From the NCBI RefSeq assembly GCF_016102285.1, contig NZ_JACFOY010000001.1, positions 124,001-188,000 of the forward strand: 64,000 bases of DNA, written 5' to 3'. The translations under genes and the position numbers were made by a program. The DNA is from Bartonella sp. M0177 (GTDB lineage: Bacteria; Pseudomonadota; Alphaproteobacteria; Rhizobiales; Rhizobiaceae). The notes under the pieces are model-generated. The model was not told the origin of the DNA. It worked only from the letters and a program-made list of their open reading frames with translations, and did no database searches. How positions within the stretch are numbered: position 1 is the first letter of the stretch; each line of letters begins with the position of its first letter. Below are positions 45,075-56,177 of the stretch, piece by piece.

Positions 45075-46133
45075 ATGGCCATGACACTTCTAACCAATAA
45101 TACAGACCAGCTTTATGAAGCACTGATCAACCGTGATCGCTCCTATGACGGGCATGTCTTTGTATGCGTGACAACGACAGGTATTTTTTGCCGGCTGTCA
45201 TGTCCGGCGCGAAAGCCCAAGCGGGAAAACGTATTTTTCTGTGATAGCGCGGCAGCATGTCTCGAACAGGGCTATCGGCCTTGCCAGAAATGCCATCCGC
45301 TGGAAACAGGTGGCCACGTTGATCCGCTTTTTCGTAATTTAATGGCAAGACTTGATGAAAATCCCGATCACATATGGTCGGAAGACGATATTGTACGGAT
45401 GGGAATTGACCCTTCCACCGTGCGGCGCATTTTCAAGCGTCAGATAGGCATGACGTTTCTGGAATTTGCGCGCTTGAAAAGAGCAAGTCGTGGTGCAGAA
45501 CTGCTTTCCCGTGGCCAACCGGTAATCGAAGCGCAACTTTCTGCCGGTTACGATTCAGGCAGCGGTTTTCGGGAGGCAATTCTAAAGCTCATCGGTCATC
45601 CACCAAAAGCCATACAAAACCGGACTCTTTTAAAAGCAGCATGGATTGAAACGCCGATAGGTGAAATGCTTGCCGTCAGTGACCGGCATGTCTTGCATCT
45701 TCTGGAGTTTTTCGACCGCAAGGGTCTGTTGACCGAGCTCAAGAAATTGCAGGCAGTCACCCGCTCTTCCATCAGTTTTGAAAGAACCGCAGTGATCGAC
45801 AAGGTAGAAGCCGAGTTGGGCGATTATTATCAAGGAAAAAGCTGCCATTTTGAAACACCCCTTGCCAAAGTTTCACGTGGCTTTGCGCCGCTTGTCTGGG
45901 AGGCTTTGCGTAAAATACCGGCGGGGGAAACACGCTCTTACAGTGAATTGGCGCGCGCGTTGGATAGACCCACAGCCATGCGGGCGGTGGCGCGGGCAAA
46001 CGGGCAAAACCAGATTGCCATTATCATCCCTTGTCATCGGGTGATCGGCGCGGATGGTTCGCTTACCGGTTATGGTGGCGGTTTATGGCGTAAAGACTGG
46101 CTTTTGCGCCATGAAAAAAAGTATTTTACATAA
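45075..46133 (+). CDS. ada: Ada: methylphosphotriester/O6-methylguanine methyltransferase and activator
   Basis: This adaptive-response protein repairs methylated DNA and, once methylated, activates its own regulon. The 352 residues keep the full E. coli layout: a zinc site with Cys39, Cys43, Cys70 and Cys73 (Cys39 is the expected phosphotriester acceptor), an AraC-type helix-turn-helix ([13 protein letters not shown]), and the O6-methylguanine domain with Cys320 in [10 protein letters not shown]. The ATG at 45075 is followed by a second at 45081. alkB, part of the ada regulon in E. coli, is 30 kb away. Confidence 0.96.
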   Translation: MAMTLLTNNTDQLYEALINRDRSYDGHVFVCVTTTGIFCRLSCPARKPKRENVFFCDSAAACLEQGYRPCQKCHPLETGGHVDPLFRNLMARLDENPDHIWSEDDIVRMGIDPSTVRRIFKRQIGMTFLEFARLKRASRGAELLSRGQPVIEAQLSAGYDSGSGFREAILKLIGHPPKAIQNRTLLKAAWIETPIGEMLAVSDRHVLHLLEFFDRKGLLTELKKLQAVTRSSISFERTAVIDKVEAELGDYYQGKSCHFETPLAKVSRGFAPLVWEALRKIPAGETRSYSELARALDRPTAMRAVARANGQNQIAIIIPCHRVIGADGSLTGYGGGLWRKDWLLRHEKKYFT

Positions 46134-46220
46134 AAGTCTGCTTGCTATTTGTGAGGCTCTGTTTTATGAGAACCCAGTTCAAGCCGTCCGGCAGGGCATG
46201 CCGTGACGACTTTTATGCTT

Positions 46221-46244
46221 GTTCGTACTTTGGTCAGTGCGAAC
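46221..46244 (+). promoter_or_regulatory. Possible leader hairpin of rpmI-rplT
   Basis: A GTTCGTAC / GTGCGAAC stem (one G-T pair) stands about 27 bases before rpmI. L20 is known to regulate its own leader in several bacteria; a link here is inference. Confidence 0.35.
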
Positions 46245-46270
46245 ATCAATCACAACAATGGAGAAGCAAA

Positions 46271-46474
46271 ATGCCCAAAATGAAGACCAAATCGGCTGCC
46301 AAAAAGCGGTTCAAAATTACCGCTACAGGCAAAATCAAGGCAGCTGCCGCAGGCAAGCAGCATGGCATGATCAAACGTTCCAACAAGTTTTTGCGTGACG
46401 CACGTGGCACCATGGTTCTTGGTGAACCCGACGCCAAGAAAATCATCAAAAACTATTTGCCGAACGGCCTTTAA
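46271..46474 (+). CDS. rpmI: 50S ribosomal protein L35
   Basis: This 67-residue basic ribosomal protein ([15 protein letters not shown], ending [10 protein letters not shown]) is a clear L35. The frame extends further up, but the ATG at 46271 gives the canonical N-terminus, with a GGAGAAG site 4 bases ahead. It is followed by rplT after 26 bases. infC is not adjacent, as is common in alphaproteobacteria. Confidence 0.97.
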   Translation: MPKMKTKSAAKKRFKITATGKIKAAAAGKQHGMIKRSNKFLRDARGTMVLGEPDAKKIIKNYLPNGL

Positions 46475-46500
46475 AAGTTAGCTCTTAAGGAGATTATGAC

Positions 46501-46902
46501 ATGGCACGCGTAAAACGCGGCGTAACTGCACACGCCAAACACAAAAAAGTTATCAAACTTGCTGAAGGTTTTTACGGACGTCGTAAAAATACGATCCGTA
46601 CAGCCAAAGCTGCTGTCGACCGTTCACGGCAATATGCCTATCGCGATCGCAAGAATCGCAAGCGCAGCTTCCGTGCATTGTGGATCCAGCGTATCAATGC
46701 TGCTGTCCGTCTTGAAGGCTTGACCTATGGCCGCTTTATTGACGGTCTTGCCAAGGCAGGAATCGAGATCGACCGCAAGGTTCTTTCAGATATTGCTATT
46801 CATGAGCCTGCAACATTCTCCAAGCTTGTTGCTTCGGCAAAAAAGGCATTGGAATATTTGAAAAAAACCACACCGAATGCTTTTGAAGGCGCCGTCAAGT
46901 AA
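46501..46902 (+). CDS. rplT: 50S ribosomal protein L20
   Basis: This 133-residue protein is a clear L20 ([18 protein letters not shown], then [14 protein letters not shown] and [17 protein letters not shown]). It binds 23S rRNA early in 50S assembly. A strong AAGGAG site precedes the ATG; another ATG four bases upstream is out of frame. A hairpin terminator stands between it and the next gene. Confidence 0.98.
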   Translation: MARVKRGVTAHAKHKKVIKLAEGFYGRRKNTIRTAKAAVDRSRQYAYRDRKNRKRSFRALWIQRINAAVRLEGLTYGRFIDGLAKAGIEIDRKVLSDIAIHEPATFSKLVASAKKALEYLKKTTPNAFEGAVK

Positions 46903-46940
46903 GCCGGTCGCGTTCCTTTAAAAAACAGAACATTCTTTCG

Positions 46941-46975
46941 GAACCCGCACTGGTTGAAACCGGTTGCGGGTTTTT
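46941..46975 (+). terminator. Rho-independent terminator after rplT
   Basis: A long stem (AACCCGCA-CTGGT / ACCGG-TTGCGGGTT) is followed by TTTTTGTTTT. It separates rpmI-rplT from the kinase-like gene, whose start is only 15 bases further on. Confidence 0.82.
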
Positions 46976-46989
46976 GTTTTCGAGGTGTT

Positions 46990-47811
46990 ATGAGCGAGAT
47001 AAATTCTTTCACAGCCGGGCCATTAAGCGATTCTGACAAGAAGCTTTTTCATTCTTGTGAGGGTAAGCGCATTGCCGGTGTCATGCGCGATGGTAAAAAG
47101 GTCTGGATCAAGCGGCAGGGAATCGAAAAACGTCCATGGGGCAAGCGGCTTCATAGCGGCTTATCGTTTCTATTACCGGCAGCTTTTATGAAATCTTCGC
47201 CATTGCGTGACGCTCTCGGCATGAATGCGCAGGAAATATGCAAAATTGAAAAGTTCAGGAAGGCAGGCATTGCTGTTCCTGAAATTCTTGCTGTCGACGG
47301 ACCGGCTTTGATGATGTCCGATGTCGGCCAAACGGTACAAAAACGCCTTGATTTTTTAAAAAAGAACGATGGTGAGGCGCACGAGAAATTATTGGTTCAA
47401 TGCGGAGAAGCTTTGGGCAAAGTGCATCACGCCGGACTTGTGCACGGCAGGCCGCATCCGCGTGATATGTTTATGGCAGGAAATGAACTCGGTTTTTTCG
47501 ATTTCGAGGAAGAGCCGGAAGCAGTGATGCCAATTCCTACCGCTCAGGCACGTGACGCGTGGTTGTTATTTTTTCAAGTATCGGCGCAATCACTTGAAAA
47601 AAACAAAACCGATTATGCGTCTTTCGAGGCGTGGAAAAAACAGGTTTCCCCTGAAACCTTGAAACAACTTGAAAAAATTGTCCGGTTTTTTTCTATTTTT
47701 ATTACTCCGTTGAAACTGGCCAGATTTATTTATCTTGGTGGTGATGGCAAACGTATGTTAAGCGCTACGGAGTTTCTTTCTTCCAATTTGAAAAACAGAC
47801 ATCCACTTTAA
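46990..47811 (+). CDS. Kinase-like fold protein (Kdo/RIO-kinase-like) upstream of pheS
   Basis: This 273-residue protein resembles lipopolysaccharide-kinase/RIO-type kinases. It has a catalytic-loop-like LVHGRPHPRDMF near residue 158, where HGDLHPRN is usual, and a metal-loop-like FFDFEEEP near 174. The Asp of the usual HGD is replaced by Arg, so activity is uncertain. The ATG at 46990 has only GAGGT three bases ahead; the frame opens earlier at 46954 inside the rplT terminator. It sits between rplT and pheS, 15 bases before pheS. Confidence 0.7.
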   Translation: MSEINSFTAGPLSDSDKKLFHSCEGKRIAGVMRDGKKVWIKRQGIEKRPWGKRLHSGLSFLLPAAFMKSSPLRDALGMNAQEICKIEKFRKAGIAVPEILAVDGPALMMSDVGQTVQKRLDFLKKNDGEAHEKLLVQCGEALGKVHHAGLVHGRPHPRDMFMAGNELGFFDFEEEPEAVMPIPTAQARDAWLLFFQVSAQSLEKNKTDYASFEAWKKQVSPETLKQLEKIVRFFSIFITPLKLARFIYLGGDGKRMLSATEFLSSNLKNRHPL

Positions 47812-47826
47812 AGAACAGGCAAAGAC

Positions 47827-48912
47827 ATGAACGACATTGATAGTCTGGAAAAAGAAATTTGTGCAGCAATCGACGCTGCACAAGACGAGCAGGCACTGGA
47901 AGCAGTGCGTGTCGGTGCCCTCGGAAAAAAAGGCAGCGTTTCGGAAAAACTTAAAAGCCTTGGCGGCATGAGCGCTGAAGAGCGCCAGAAAGCCGGACCG
48001 GTAATAAACGGTTTGAAAAATCGGGTTTTGGAACTTCTGGGCGAAAAACGCACAGCACTGAAGCGGGCAGCAACGGAAGCGCGTCTCAAAAACGAAACAG
48101 TCGATGTTACATTGCCGGTTCGCCTTTCCCCCGAAGCGCGTGGTCGTATTCACCCTATTTCGCAGGTGATTGACGAGATTACCGCCATTTATGCCGATAT
48201 GGGCTTTTCCATTGCCGAAGGGCCGGATATCGAGACCGATTATTATAACTTTACCGCACTCAACTTTCCGGAAGGCCATCCTGCCCGCGAAATGCATGAT
48301 ACCTTCTTTTTCAATCCCGACGGGAAAGGCGAAAAGCGGCTTTTGCGCACGCATACATCGCCTGTTCAGGTTCGTACGATGGAAAAGCAAAAACCGCCAA
48401 TCCGCATTATCATTCCGGGAAAAACCTATCGTATGGATTCGGATGCCACCCATTCGCCGATGTTCCATCAGGTAGAAGGACTGGTTGTCGATAAAAAGTC
48501 GACCATTGCCAATATTATGTGGGTGCATGAAGAATTCTGTAAGGCATTTTTTGAAGTGCCTTCGTTGAAGATGCGTTTTCGCCCTTCTTTCTTTCCATTC
48601 ACCGAACCTTCTATGGAAGTCGATATTCAATGTGACCGCTCCGGTACAGAAGTAAAATTCGGTGAGGGCAATGACTGGCTCGAAATATTGGGCTGCGGCA
48701 TGGTGCACCCGAATGTGTTGAAAAATGTCGGTTTTGATCCGGATGAATATCAGGGTTTTGCGTGGGGAATGGGAATCGACCGTATCGCCATGTTGAAATA
48801 TGGCATGCCGGATTTGCGGGCATTTTTTGATGCCGATATACGCTGGATCCAACATTACGGTTTCCGTCCGCTTGATGTGCCGACGCTTTTTGGCGGTCTC
48901 AGCAATTCATAA
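47827..48912 (+). CDS. pheS: Phenylalanyl-tRNA synthetase, alpha subunit
   Basis: This is the catalytic subunit of the (alpha-beta)2 class II enzyme that charges tRNA-Phe. The 361 residues have an N-terminal coiled coil, motif 1 region [10 protein letters not shown], motif 2 region [14 protein letters not shown] and [10 protein letters not shown], and motif 3 [20 protein letters not shown]. It begins 15 bases after the kinase-like gene and is followed by pheT after 42 bases. Confidence 0.98.
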   Translation: MNDIDSLEKEICAAIDAAQDEQALEAVRVGALGKKGSVSEKLKSLGGMSAEERQKAGPVINGLKNRVLELLGEKRTALKRAATEARLKNETVDVTLPVRLSPEARGRIHPISQVIDEITAIYADMGFSIAEGPDIETDYYNFTALNFPEGHPAREMHDTFFFNPDGKGEKRLLRTHTSPVQVRTMEKQKPPIRIIIPGKTYRMDSDATHSPMFHQVEGLVVDKKSTIANIMWVHEEFCKAFFEVPSLKMRFRPSFFPFTEPSMEVDIQCDRSGTEVKFGEGNDWLEILGCGMVHPNVLKNVGFDPDEYQGFAWGMGIDRIAMLKYGMPDLRAFFDADIRWIQHYGFRPLDVPTLFGGLSNS

Positions 48913-48954
48913 ACTCACACCCGCGTCTTGCGTTTTGAAAAGAGGTTTTGAACA

Positions 48955-51369
48955 ATGAAATTTACTTTGTCCTGGTTGAAAGATCATCTGGAGACAGACG
49001 CATCGCTCGGCGAGATTTGTGACCGGCTTACCGATATAGGCCTAGAGGTTGATAGCGTCGATGATCGCAAAAGCTTTGATATTTTTGTAATTGCCAAAGT
49101 TTTGACAGCCAAAAAACATCCAGATTCCGATCATTTGCAGATTTTGACTGTCGATACGGGTGAAGATAAGCCACTTCAGGTGGTTTGTGGCGCTCCCAAT
49201 GCAAAGGCCGGATTGATCGGGGTTTTTGCCCCTCCCGGAGCATATATTCCGGGGCTTGATGTCACATTGTCGGTCGGAAAAATTCGCGGTGTCGAAAGTT
49301 TCGGCATGATGTGCTCCGAACGCGAGCTTGAACTTTCAAATGAACATAACGGCATTATAGAACTCGGCTCCGATGCACCTGTCGGCAAATCATTTGCAGC
49401 CTATTATGGCCTTAACGATCCGCTGATTGATGTCGGCCTCACACCCAACCGGCCGGATTGTACAGGCGTCTATGGCATTGCCCGTGATCTTGCAGCAAGC
49501 GGCATTGGCAAATTGAAGCCGCTTCAAGTTCCCTCTATTTCCGGTGAAGGAGAACCATCGGTCACCGTGTCACTTGATTTTGGTGATACAGCACCTTTGT
49601 GTCTCGGCTTTTCATGGCGTGAAATTCGTAATGTTAACAATGTGCAGTCACCCAAATGGATGCAACGCCGTCTTACCGCTATAGGGTTGCGTCCAATCAA
49701 TGCGCTTGTCGACATGACCAATTACATCACGGTTGATCTCGGCCGTCCGCTTCATGTTTTCGATGCCGATAAGGTAAAAGGAAAACTCACTGTCCGCCGT
49801 GGGCAGAAGGGTGATAAACTCCTTGCCCTTAACGGCAAGGAATATGATTTGGGGCCGGATAATTGCGTCATTGCCGATGATAATGGCGTCGAATCCATTG
49901 GCGGCATAATGGGCGGTGAAGCAACAGGATGCGACGAAAACACGAAAAATGTTATCATTGAATCGGCTTTGTGGGATCCGCGCAATGTTGCAGCAACGGG
50001 GCGCTCTCTCGGCATTGTTTCGGATGCACGTTATCGTTTTGAACGCGGTGTCGATCCAAAATTTATGGAACCGGGACTTGCCTTTGCCACCGAAATGGCC
50101 ATGAAATTATGTGGTGGCAAGCCGTCAAAAGCCCATACAATCGGGGCAAAGAGTGTGGAACAAAAGGCGATCCGCTTTCCGTTTGCAGAAATCAAGCGTT
50201 TGACCGGTCTGGAATTAAGCCATGAAGCGGCAACAACCATATTGCGGCACCTCGGCTTTATGGTGGAAGGTAAAGGCGACGTTGTCACGGTAACGGTACC
50301 AACTTGGCGTCCCGATATTGATGGCAAGGCCGATCTCGTCGAAGAGGTTATGCGTATCCATGGTTTGAACAATATCAAGCCGGAACCTTTGGAACGGCCG
50401 TCTTCTGTAAGCGGGCAAATTCTCACCACAATACAGATCAGACAACGTTCCGCACGTCGTGCTCTGGCTTGTCGCGGTTTGATGGAAGCAATTACATGGT
50501 CTTTCATTTCGGAAAAACAAGCCAAGGCATTTGGCGGCGGCAAGCCTGAATTAAAGCTATTGAACCCGATTGCTGCCGATATGTCGGATATGCGTCCTTC
50601 ACTGCTTCCCGGACTGATTGCGGCTGCCCAGCGCAATGCCGATCGCGGTTTTCCCGATCTCGGCCTATTTGAAATCTCGGCAACATTCGAGGGCAATACG
50701 CCCGAAACACAAAGACGCGTCGCCGGTGGTATCCGCCGCGGTACCTATAAGCTTGATGGTTCCGGCCGTTTTTGGGCAGGCTCTGCCAAACCGGTTGATG
50801 TTTTTGATGCCAAGGCCGATGCACTTTGTGTGCTTGATGCTTGCGGTCTTGATGCTTCAAAGGTGCAGATAGAAGCGGGTGCGCCAGAGTGGTATCATCC
50901 CGGACGTTCGGGCGTTATCAAATTGGGACCGAAAATTATTCTTGGTACTTTTGGCGAATTTCATCCCGATACGCTCGAAGAACTCGATGTAGCCGGACCG
51001 TTGTGCGGTTTTGAGGTCTATATTGACCGTATTCCCGAACCACGCAAGAAGGCAACCAAAACACGCCCGCCTTTGGTGTTGTCGCCATACCAGATGATAC
51101 GGCGCGATTTTGCTTTTGTTATGGATAAATCGGTTAACGCTGCCACAGTCATTCGCGCGGCAAGTGGAGCCGATAAAAAACTTATCCAGTCTGTCGAGAT
51201 ATTCGATGTCTTCGAGGGTGCGAGCCTTGGTGAAGACAAGAAGTCTATTGCGATCGAAGTGGCAATCCAGCCGCATGAACGCACTTTGACAGATGAAGAT
51301 ATCGAAGCTCTGGCGAAAAAAATTATCGATAATGTTGCGAAATCGACCGGAGCGACATTGCGCCAGTAG
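48955..51369 (+). CDS. pheT: Phenylalanyl-tRNA synthetase, beta subunit
   Basis: This is the editing and tRNA-binding subunit. The 804 residues start with [15 protein letters not shown]. They hold an N-terminal tRNA-binding OB domain ([17 protein letters not shown]), the B3/B4 editing domain ([20 protein letters not shown] region), the B5 domain and a C-terminal anticodon-binding (FDX-ACB) domain ([13 protein letters not shown]). A GAGG-type site precedes the ATG. It ends in a hairpin terminator. Confidence 0.98.
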   Translation: MKFTLSWLKDHLETDASLGEICDRLTDIGLEVDSVDDRKSFDIFVIAKVLTAKKHPDSDHLQILTVDTGEDKPLQVVCGAPNAKAGLIGVFAPPGAYIPGLDVTLSVGKIRGVESFGMMCSERELELSNEHNGIIELGSDAPVGKSFAAYYGLNDPLIDVGLTPNRPDCTGVYGIARDLAASGIGKLKPLQVPSISGEGEPSVTVSLDFGDTAPLCLGFSWREIRNVNNVQSPKWMQRRLTAIGLRPINALVDMTNYITVDLGRPLHVFDADKVKGKLTVRRGQKGDKLLALNGKEYDLGPDNCVIADDNGVESIGGIMGGEATGCDENTKNVIIESALWDPRNVAATGRSLGIVSDARYRFERGVDPKFMEPGLAFATEMAMKLCGGKPSKAHTIGAKSVEQKAIRFPFAEIKRLTGLELSHEAATTILRHLGFMVEGKGDVVTVTVPTWRPDIDGKADLVEEVMRIHGLNNIKPEPLERPSSVSGQILTTIQIRQRSARRALACRGLMEAITWSFISEKQAKAFGGGKPELKLLNPIAADMSDMRPSLLPGLIAAAQRNADRGFPDLGLFEISATFEGNTPETQRRVAGGIRRGTYKLDGSGRFWAGSAKPVDVFDAKADALCVLDACGLDASKVQIEAGAPEWYHPGRSGVIKLGPKIILGTFGEFHPDTLEELDVAGPLCGFEVYIDRIPEPRKKATKTRPPLVLSPYQMIRRDFAFVMDKSVNAATVIRAASGADKKLIQSVEIFDVFEGASLGEDKKSIAIEVAIQPHERTLTDEDIEALAKKIIDNVAKSTGATLRQ

Positions 51370-51417
51370 TTTTTCTTGATCTTATGGGGCGAGAGAAGAA
51401 TTTCTATAAAAAGATCG

Positions 51418-51449
51418 AGGGGCAAAGCTTATTTGCCCCTTCATTTTAT
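51418..51449 (+). terminator. Rho-independent terminator of pheS-pheT
   Basis: A perfect AGGGGCAAA / TTTGCCCCT stem with a 5-base loop is followed by TCATTTT. Confidence 0.8.
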
Positions 51450-52226
51450 CGGGCAATCTCGGAAGAGTATAGTCGTATAAAACCGGCTATTCTCTTTCGA
51501 ATTTCCGAAATTCGAATATAAAAAAATCGCCTTGAATACTGTTATTCCTGAAATATTTTCGAACCGGATAGTCCTGTCTGACAATGATAGATTTTGTCTT
51601 TTTCAGTAAAATCACGAGAACTTTAAAAAACGGAAAGCTTTGTCTTGTCATTGCCGGTAGAAAACAGACAAAAGTTTTCGACGCTTCAGGTGATCAGAGC
51701 TAGAAATAGCCGAGGCATGGCTCCAATCGTTCCTGATCAATATGTGTTTCTTGTGTCACTTAAGATCGAGGATTTGTTAACGCGGACGGTCATCCATATT
51801 CAGGATTAAAATGCGATTCTCCGGAATTTTTTACTCCGGAATTTTTGGGTCGATTTAAAAAACCGGTTAAACCGTCATTACGGTTTTTGGCCCCTCATTG
51901 GTTTGGTGCAGTTTTTCCGTCGGGTAGAACGGGAAACGCCCTTTCTTCAATTCTTTTTCAGGAATATAATTTTTTTATTTGATAGGAGAGCATCGATCTC
52001 CCGAATGAGTTCGCCATTATGGAAGAAATTACGAAACCGTATTAAACCGGAAGTTGTCAAATAGCATTTTTACGACATTAAATTTTCGTTTTTTGATCCC
52101 GATCAACAATGGATTTCTTCTGATCTGGCGCATGTTGTGATTTCTTCGCTTTACAGTTGACATTTGTTTTCTTCCATATTCTATCTTTTTAAAGAACAAA
52201 AACCATCCTTGTCGAAAGTCGGTTAA
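51450..52226. promoter_or_regulatory. 780-base region upstream of glpD
   Basis: No protein or RNA gene is recognised. Visible structure: a perfect palindrome TTCGAATTT-CCG-AAATTCGAA at 51496-51516, and a direct repeat CTCCGGAATTTTT at 51819-51831 and 51834-51846. The glp promoter is expected toward the right end. No glpR repressor gene is present in the window. Confidence 0.45.
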
Positions 52227-53729
52227 ATGAAAAAAGAAAAACACTATGATCTTTTTGTTATAGGTGGTGGCGTCAACGGTTGTGGTGTCGCTCGCGATGC
52301 TGTTGGCCGTGGCTATTCCGTCGGTCTGGCGGAAATGAATGATCTTGCGTCGGGTACGTCCAGTGCCTCTACCAAGCTTATTCATGGTGGTTTGCGCTAT
52401 CTCGAACAATATGCCTTCCGTCTGGTTAGAGAAGCATTAATGGAACGTGAGGTGATCTGGCACATGGCACCTCATCTTGTTCGTCCTTTGCGCTTTATAT
52501 TGCCTTATAATAAGGGGTTGCGTCCTGCATGGATGCTGCGTTTGGGCTTATTCATCTATGATCATCTGGGAAGCCGTCATCAGGAACTTTGGCGGACCAA
52601 GGTTCTTGATCTTACCAAAGAATATAGTGAATCTCTGAAACCGGGTTTCGTCAAAGGTTTCGAATATTCCGATGCCCGTGTTGATGATGCGCGTCTGGTT
52701 GTTGCCAATGCCCGTCATGCGGCAAGACTTGGTGCGGATATTATGGTGCGCACCGAAGTTGTCTCGCTTAAAGCCGATGGCAAGAAATGGAAAATCGGCC
52801 TTAAAAACAAATTGAATGGTGAAGAGTGGACAGTTACTGCCGACTATCTCGCAAATATGGCGGGTCCATGGATTAATCACGTTTTGCAGGACGCTTTGGG
52901 CTTTAAAGGCCACCCGCCGGTTCGTCTGGTTAAAGGATCGCACATTGTTGTGCCAAAACTTTATCAACATGACCGCGCTTTCATTTTCCAGAACAAGGAT
53001 GGCCGGATTGTTTTTGCCATTCCTTATCAGGAAGATTTTACACTGATCGGAACAACCGATTGCGATTATAAAGGCGATCCGGCGAAGGTTCATATCAGTG
53101 ACGAAGAGATTGATTATATCTGTTCGGCTGCAAGTGAATATTTCACCAAGCCGGTTTTGCGCGACTCTATCGTTTGGGCTTATTCGGGTGTTCGCCCGCT
53201 TTATGACGATGGCGCTTCAAAAGCACAGGAAGCAACGCGCGATTATGTTTTGAAAGAAATGCGGGAAAATGATGGTCCGATCATGCTGAATGCATTTGGC
53301 GGGAAAATCACCACTTTCCGTAAATTGTCGGAAGACGCTCTCGTCTTTATCGAAAAAGCTTTGGGTAAGCGCAAACCTGCATGGACTGCCGAAGTCAGCC
53401 TGCCGGGTGGCGATTTCCCACACGATTCGCTTTCAGTCATGGAAGCGAGAGTAGCCAGTATTTTGCCCGATCTTGATGAAAAAACCCATCGCCGTCTGGC
53501 AAGAAATTATGGCACAGAAGCCCTGGAAATTTTTGACAATGGCAAAAAAGACAAGGGGCAACATTTTGGACATGGCCTTTATGAGGCCGAGGTTCAATGG
53601 ATGATGCGTGAAGAATGGGCAAAGGATGTCGACGATGTCTTGTGGCGTCGCTCGAAACTTGGCCTCTATTTTAATGACAAAGAAAAAGAAGCTTTAAGAC
53701 AATACCTTGAAAAACATAAAACCGTCTAA
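52227..53729 (+). CDS. glpD: Glycerol-3-phosphate dehydrogenase (aerobic)
   Basis: This FAD enzyme at the inner membrane oxidises glycerol-3-phosphate to dihydroxyacetone phosphate and feeds electrons to quinone. The 500 residues begin with the FAD motif DLFVIGGGVNGCGVARDA and the GlpD signature TKLIHGGLRYLEQY; LIGTTDCDYKG and NAFGGKITTFRKLSED are also conserved. The ATG at 52227 has a poor ribosome site. It is the first gene of glpD-glpF-glpK. Confidence 0.97.
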   Translation: MKKEKHYDLFVIGGGVNGCGVARDAVGRGYSVGLAEMNDLASGTSSASTKLIHGGLRYLEQYAFRLVREALMEREVIWHMAPHLVRPLRFILPYNKGLRPAWMLRLGLFIYDHLGSRHQELWRTKVLDLTKEYSESLKPGFVKGFEYSDARVDDARLVVANARHAARLGADIMVRTEVVSLKADGKKWKIGLKNKLNGEEWTVTADYLANMAGPWINHVLQDALGFKGHPPVRLVKGSHIVVPKLYQHDRAFIFQNKDGRIVFAIPYQEDFTLIGTTDCDYKGDPAKVHISDEEIDYICSAASEYFTKPVLRDSIVWAYSGVRPLYDDGASKAQEATRDYVLKEMRENDGPIMLNAFGGKITTFRKLSEDALVFIEKALGKRKPAWTAEVSLPGGDFPHDSLSVMEARVASILPDLDEKTHRRLARNYGTEALEIFDNGKKDKGQHFGHGLYEAEVQWMMREEWAKDVDDVLWRRSKLGLYFNDKEKEALRQYLEKHKTV

Positions 53730-53785
53730 AAGGTTCGCCGTCTACTGAAGTAAAGCGGGTCAGACTGCAAACCAGGGGAGGAAAC

Positions 53786-54547
53786 ATGTCTGATGTGAAT
53801 ACTTTACGTGATGAATGCGTTGCGGAATTCGCCGGCACATTTTTATTTCTGGCACTCGGAATGGGGTGCGTTGCAGGATTAAAATTGGCCGGCGCCGCTT
53901 ATGGACAATGGGAAATCAGCATTATTTGGGGGTTGGCTGTTGCACTTGCAGCCTATCTGACAGGGGGTGTTTCGGGGGCTCACCTCAATCCTTCGGTCAC
54001 TTTTGCACTGGCTTTCTTTGCAAATTTTCCAAAACAAAAAATATTGCCTTACATCATTTCGCAATTCTTGGGTGCGTTTGCCGCAGCCGCCGTTGTCTAT
54101 GGACTTTACTATAATCTCTTCTCGGCAAAAACACTTGATACAGCCGGTGTTTTTACCACTTTTCCAAATCCACACATCTCACTCCTGCAAGCCTTTATGA
54201 CAGAGTTTTTTATCACGGCTGTTCTGGTGGCGGTGATTTTAGGTTTGAGTGATGATGGCAACGGTTTACCGCGTGGTGCGCTGGTTGCGTTTCTTGTCGG
54301 GGTTCTGGTTGCCGTCATCGGGGGTGCTTTCGGTCCGCTGACGGGATTTGCAATGAATGCCGCACGTGATTTGGGCCCAAGACTCTTTGCTTATGTCGCC
54401 GGTTGGGGGAATAGCGTCATGACAGGAAATAGGGAAATTCCGTATTTTCTCGTTCCGCTTATTGCTCCTGTCATCGGAGGATGTGTGGGTGCTGCCTTCT
54501 ATACGAAACTGATCGGCGAGCCTCTTGCCCGCAGACAATCACGATAA
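53786..54547 (+). CDS. glpF: Glycerol facilitator (aquaglyceroporin) with altered NPA motifs
   Basis: This MIP-family channel of 253 residues is for glycerol uptake. Six membrane helices and two half-helices are visible. The first pore motif is HLNPSVT (Asn68-Pro-Ser) instead of NPA, and the second is MNAARDLGPR (Asn191-Ala-Ala) instead of NPA. The flanking Arg194 of the selectivity filter is kept. The context between glpD and glpK makes glycerol the likely substrate. GGGGAGG precedes the ATG. Confidence 0.93.
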   Translation: MSDVNTLRDECVAEFAGTFLFLALGMGCVAGLKLAGAAYGQWEISIIWGLAVALAAYLTGGVSGAHLNPSVTFALAFFANFPKQKILPYIISQFLGAFAAAAVVYGLYYNLFSAKTLDTAGVFTTFPNPHISLLQAFMTEFFITAVLVAVILGLSDDGNGLPRGALVAFLVGVLVAVIGGAFGPLTGFAMNAARDLGPRLFAYVAGWGNSVMTGNREIPYFLVPLIAPVIGGCVGAAFYTKLIGEPLARRQSR

Positions 54548-54604
54548 TTGGCAAAATCATTGCCAAAATAATTGGTCATTTTTCTATAGGACAGGGAGGC
54601 TTTT

Positions 54605-56113
54605 ATGGCCGAAAAGAAATATATAGTCGCGTTGGATCAAGGTACGACCAGTTCGCGCACTTTGGTGCTTGATCATGATGCCAACATTGTCAGTGTCGCT
54701 CAACGTGAATTTACCCAGATATATCCCCATCCCGGCTGGGTCGAACATGATGCACGCGAGATATGGGCAACACAAAGTTCAACCTTGACAGAGGCTCTCG
54801 CAAAAGCCGGCATCAGTTCGGATGAAATTGCAGCAATCGGAATTACCAATCAGCGTGAAACGACCGTTGTTTGGGAAAAAGCAACCGGCAAACCGGTTTA
54901 TAATGCCATTGTCTGGCAGTGTCGGCGCACCACAGATATTTGTGCAAGACTTAAAAAAGAAGGGCTCGAGGATTACATCAGACAAAATACCGGTCTTGTC
55001 ATCGACCCTTATTTCTCCGGAACAAAAATCGCCTGGATATTGGAAAATGTGGAGGGTGCAAGGCAGAAAGCCGATAATGGCGAATTGCTCTTCGGCACGA
55101 TTGATACCTGGCTCATCTGGAATATGACGCAAGGGCGCGTTCACGTTACCGAATATACCAATGCCTCGCGCACTATGCTCTTCAATATCCATAAACTGGA
55201 CTGGGACGAAACAATGCTCAAAGCATTGAATATTCCCCGTTCCATGCTGCCGGAAGTCAAAGCATCTTCCGAAATCTACGGCCAAACCAATATCGGCGGG
55301 CGCGGTGGTACACGTATTCCCATTGCTGGTGCCGCCGGTGACCAGCAGGCAGCATTGTTCGGTCATATCTGTGTTGAAGAGGGGCAGGCCAAAAACACTT
55401 ACGGAACCGGTTGTTTCATGTTGATGAACACCGGCAAAAAAGCGGTCAAATCAACCCATGGTCTGGTCACAACACTCTGCTGTGACGCACAAGGAAAACC
55501 TGCTTATGCTTTGGAAGGCTCGATCTTTGTGGCTGGAGCTGCCATCCAGTGGCTTCGTGACGAACTGAAGTTTTTTACTGATTCTGAAGATTCGGAATAT
55601 TTTGCCGAAAAAGTGGGAACTTCGAATGGCGTTTATGTGGTGCCGGCATTTACCGGTCTTGGCGCACCTTATTGGGACCCGTTTGCCCGTGGTGCCATTT
55701 TGGGCCTGACAAGGGGCGTCAACCGCAACCATATTACCCGCGCAACTCTGGAATCGATTGCCTATCAGACAAAAGATGTTCTCACCGCCATGTTGGCAGA
55801 TGCAAAGACAGATCTGAAGACGTTGCGTGTTGATGGCGGAGCTGTCGCCAACAACTTTCTTATGCAGTTTCAATCCGATATTTTGCAAAAACCGGTTGAA
55901 CGCCCGCATATATTGGAAGTGACAGCATTCGGCTCGGCTTATCTTGCCGGCCTTGCAGTCGGCTATTGGTCGAGTTTGGATGAATTGCGAAAGGTTGCAA
56001 CAATAGAACGTGTCTTCAAACCTTCCAAAGATGTGGCAAAACAGGAAAAACGTTATGCCGGCTGGAAAAAGGCTGTCGAGCGGGCATGTTCATGGGATTC
56101 GGTTGTTGAATGA
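54605..56113 (+). CDS. glpK: Glycerol kinase
   Basis: GlpK traps glycerol as glycerol-3-phosphate. The 502 residues show the FGGY-kinase N-terminus [17 protein letters not shown], the glycerol-site region [14 protein letters not shown], and the C-terminal [19 protein letters not shown] signature. AGGGAGG precedes the ATG. With GlpF (entry) and GlpD (oxidation) it forms a complete glycerol pathway, likely one transcript with 56-57-base spacings. Confidence 0.98.
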   Translation: MAEKKYIVALDQGTTSSRTLVLDHDANIVSVAQREFTQIYPHPGWVEHDAREIWATQSSTLTEALAKAGISSDEIAAIGITNQRETTVVWEKATGKPVYNAIVWQCRRTTDICARLKKEGLEDYIRQNTGLVIDPYFSGTKIAWILENVEGARQKADNGELLFGTIDTWLIWNMTQGRVHVTEYTNASRTMLFNIHKLDWDETMLKALNIPRSMLPEVKASSEIYGQTNIGGRGGTRIPIAGAAGDQQAALFGHICVEEGQAKNTYGTGCFMLMNTGKKAVKSTHGLVTTLCCDAQGKPAYALEGSIFVAGAAIQWLRDELKFFTDSEDSEYFAEKVGTSNGVYVVPAFTGLGAPYWDPFARGAILGLTRGVNRNHITRATLESIAYQTKDVLTAMLADAKTDLKTLRVDGGAVANNFLMQFQSDILQKPVERPHILEVTAFGSAYLAGLAVGYWSSLDELRKVATIERVFKPSKDVAKQEKRYAGWKKAVERACSWDSVVE

Positions 56114-56177
56114 AAGCCGCAGGCAACAGAAACGGCTAGTTTAGAAAGCTGTTTAAAGAACCTGAAAACATAAAAAA

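Noticed and set aside
47758..48855. 365-codon open frame antisense to pheS
   Set aside because: pheS is unmistakable; the antisense frame is a by-product of its codon pattern and matches no family.
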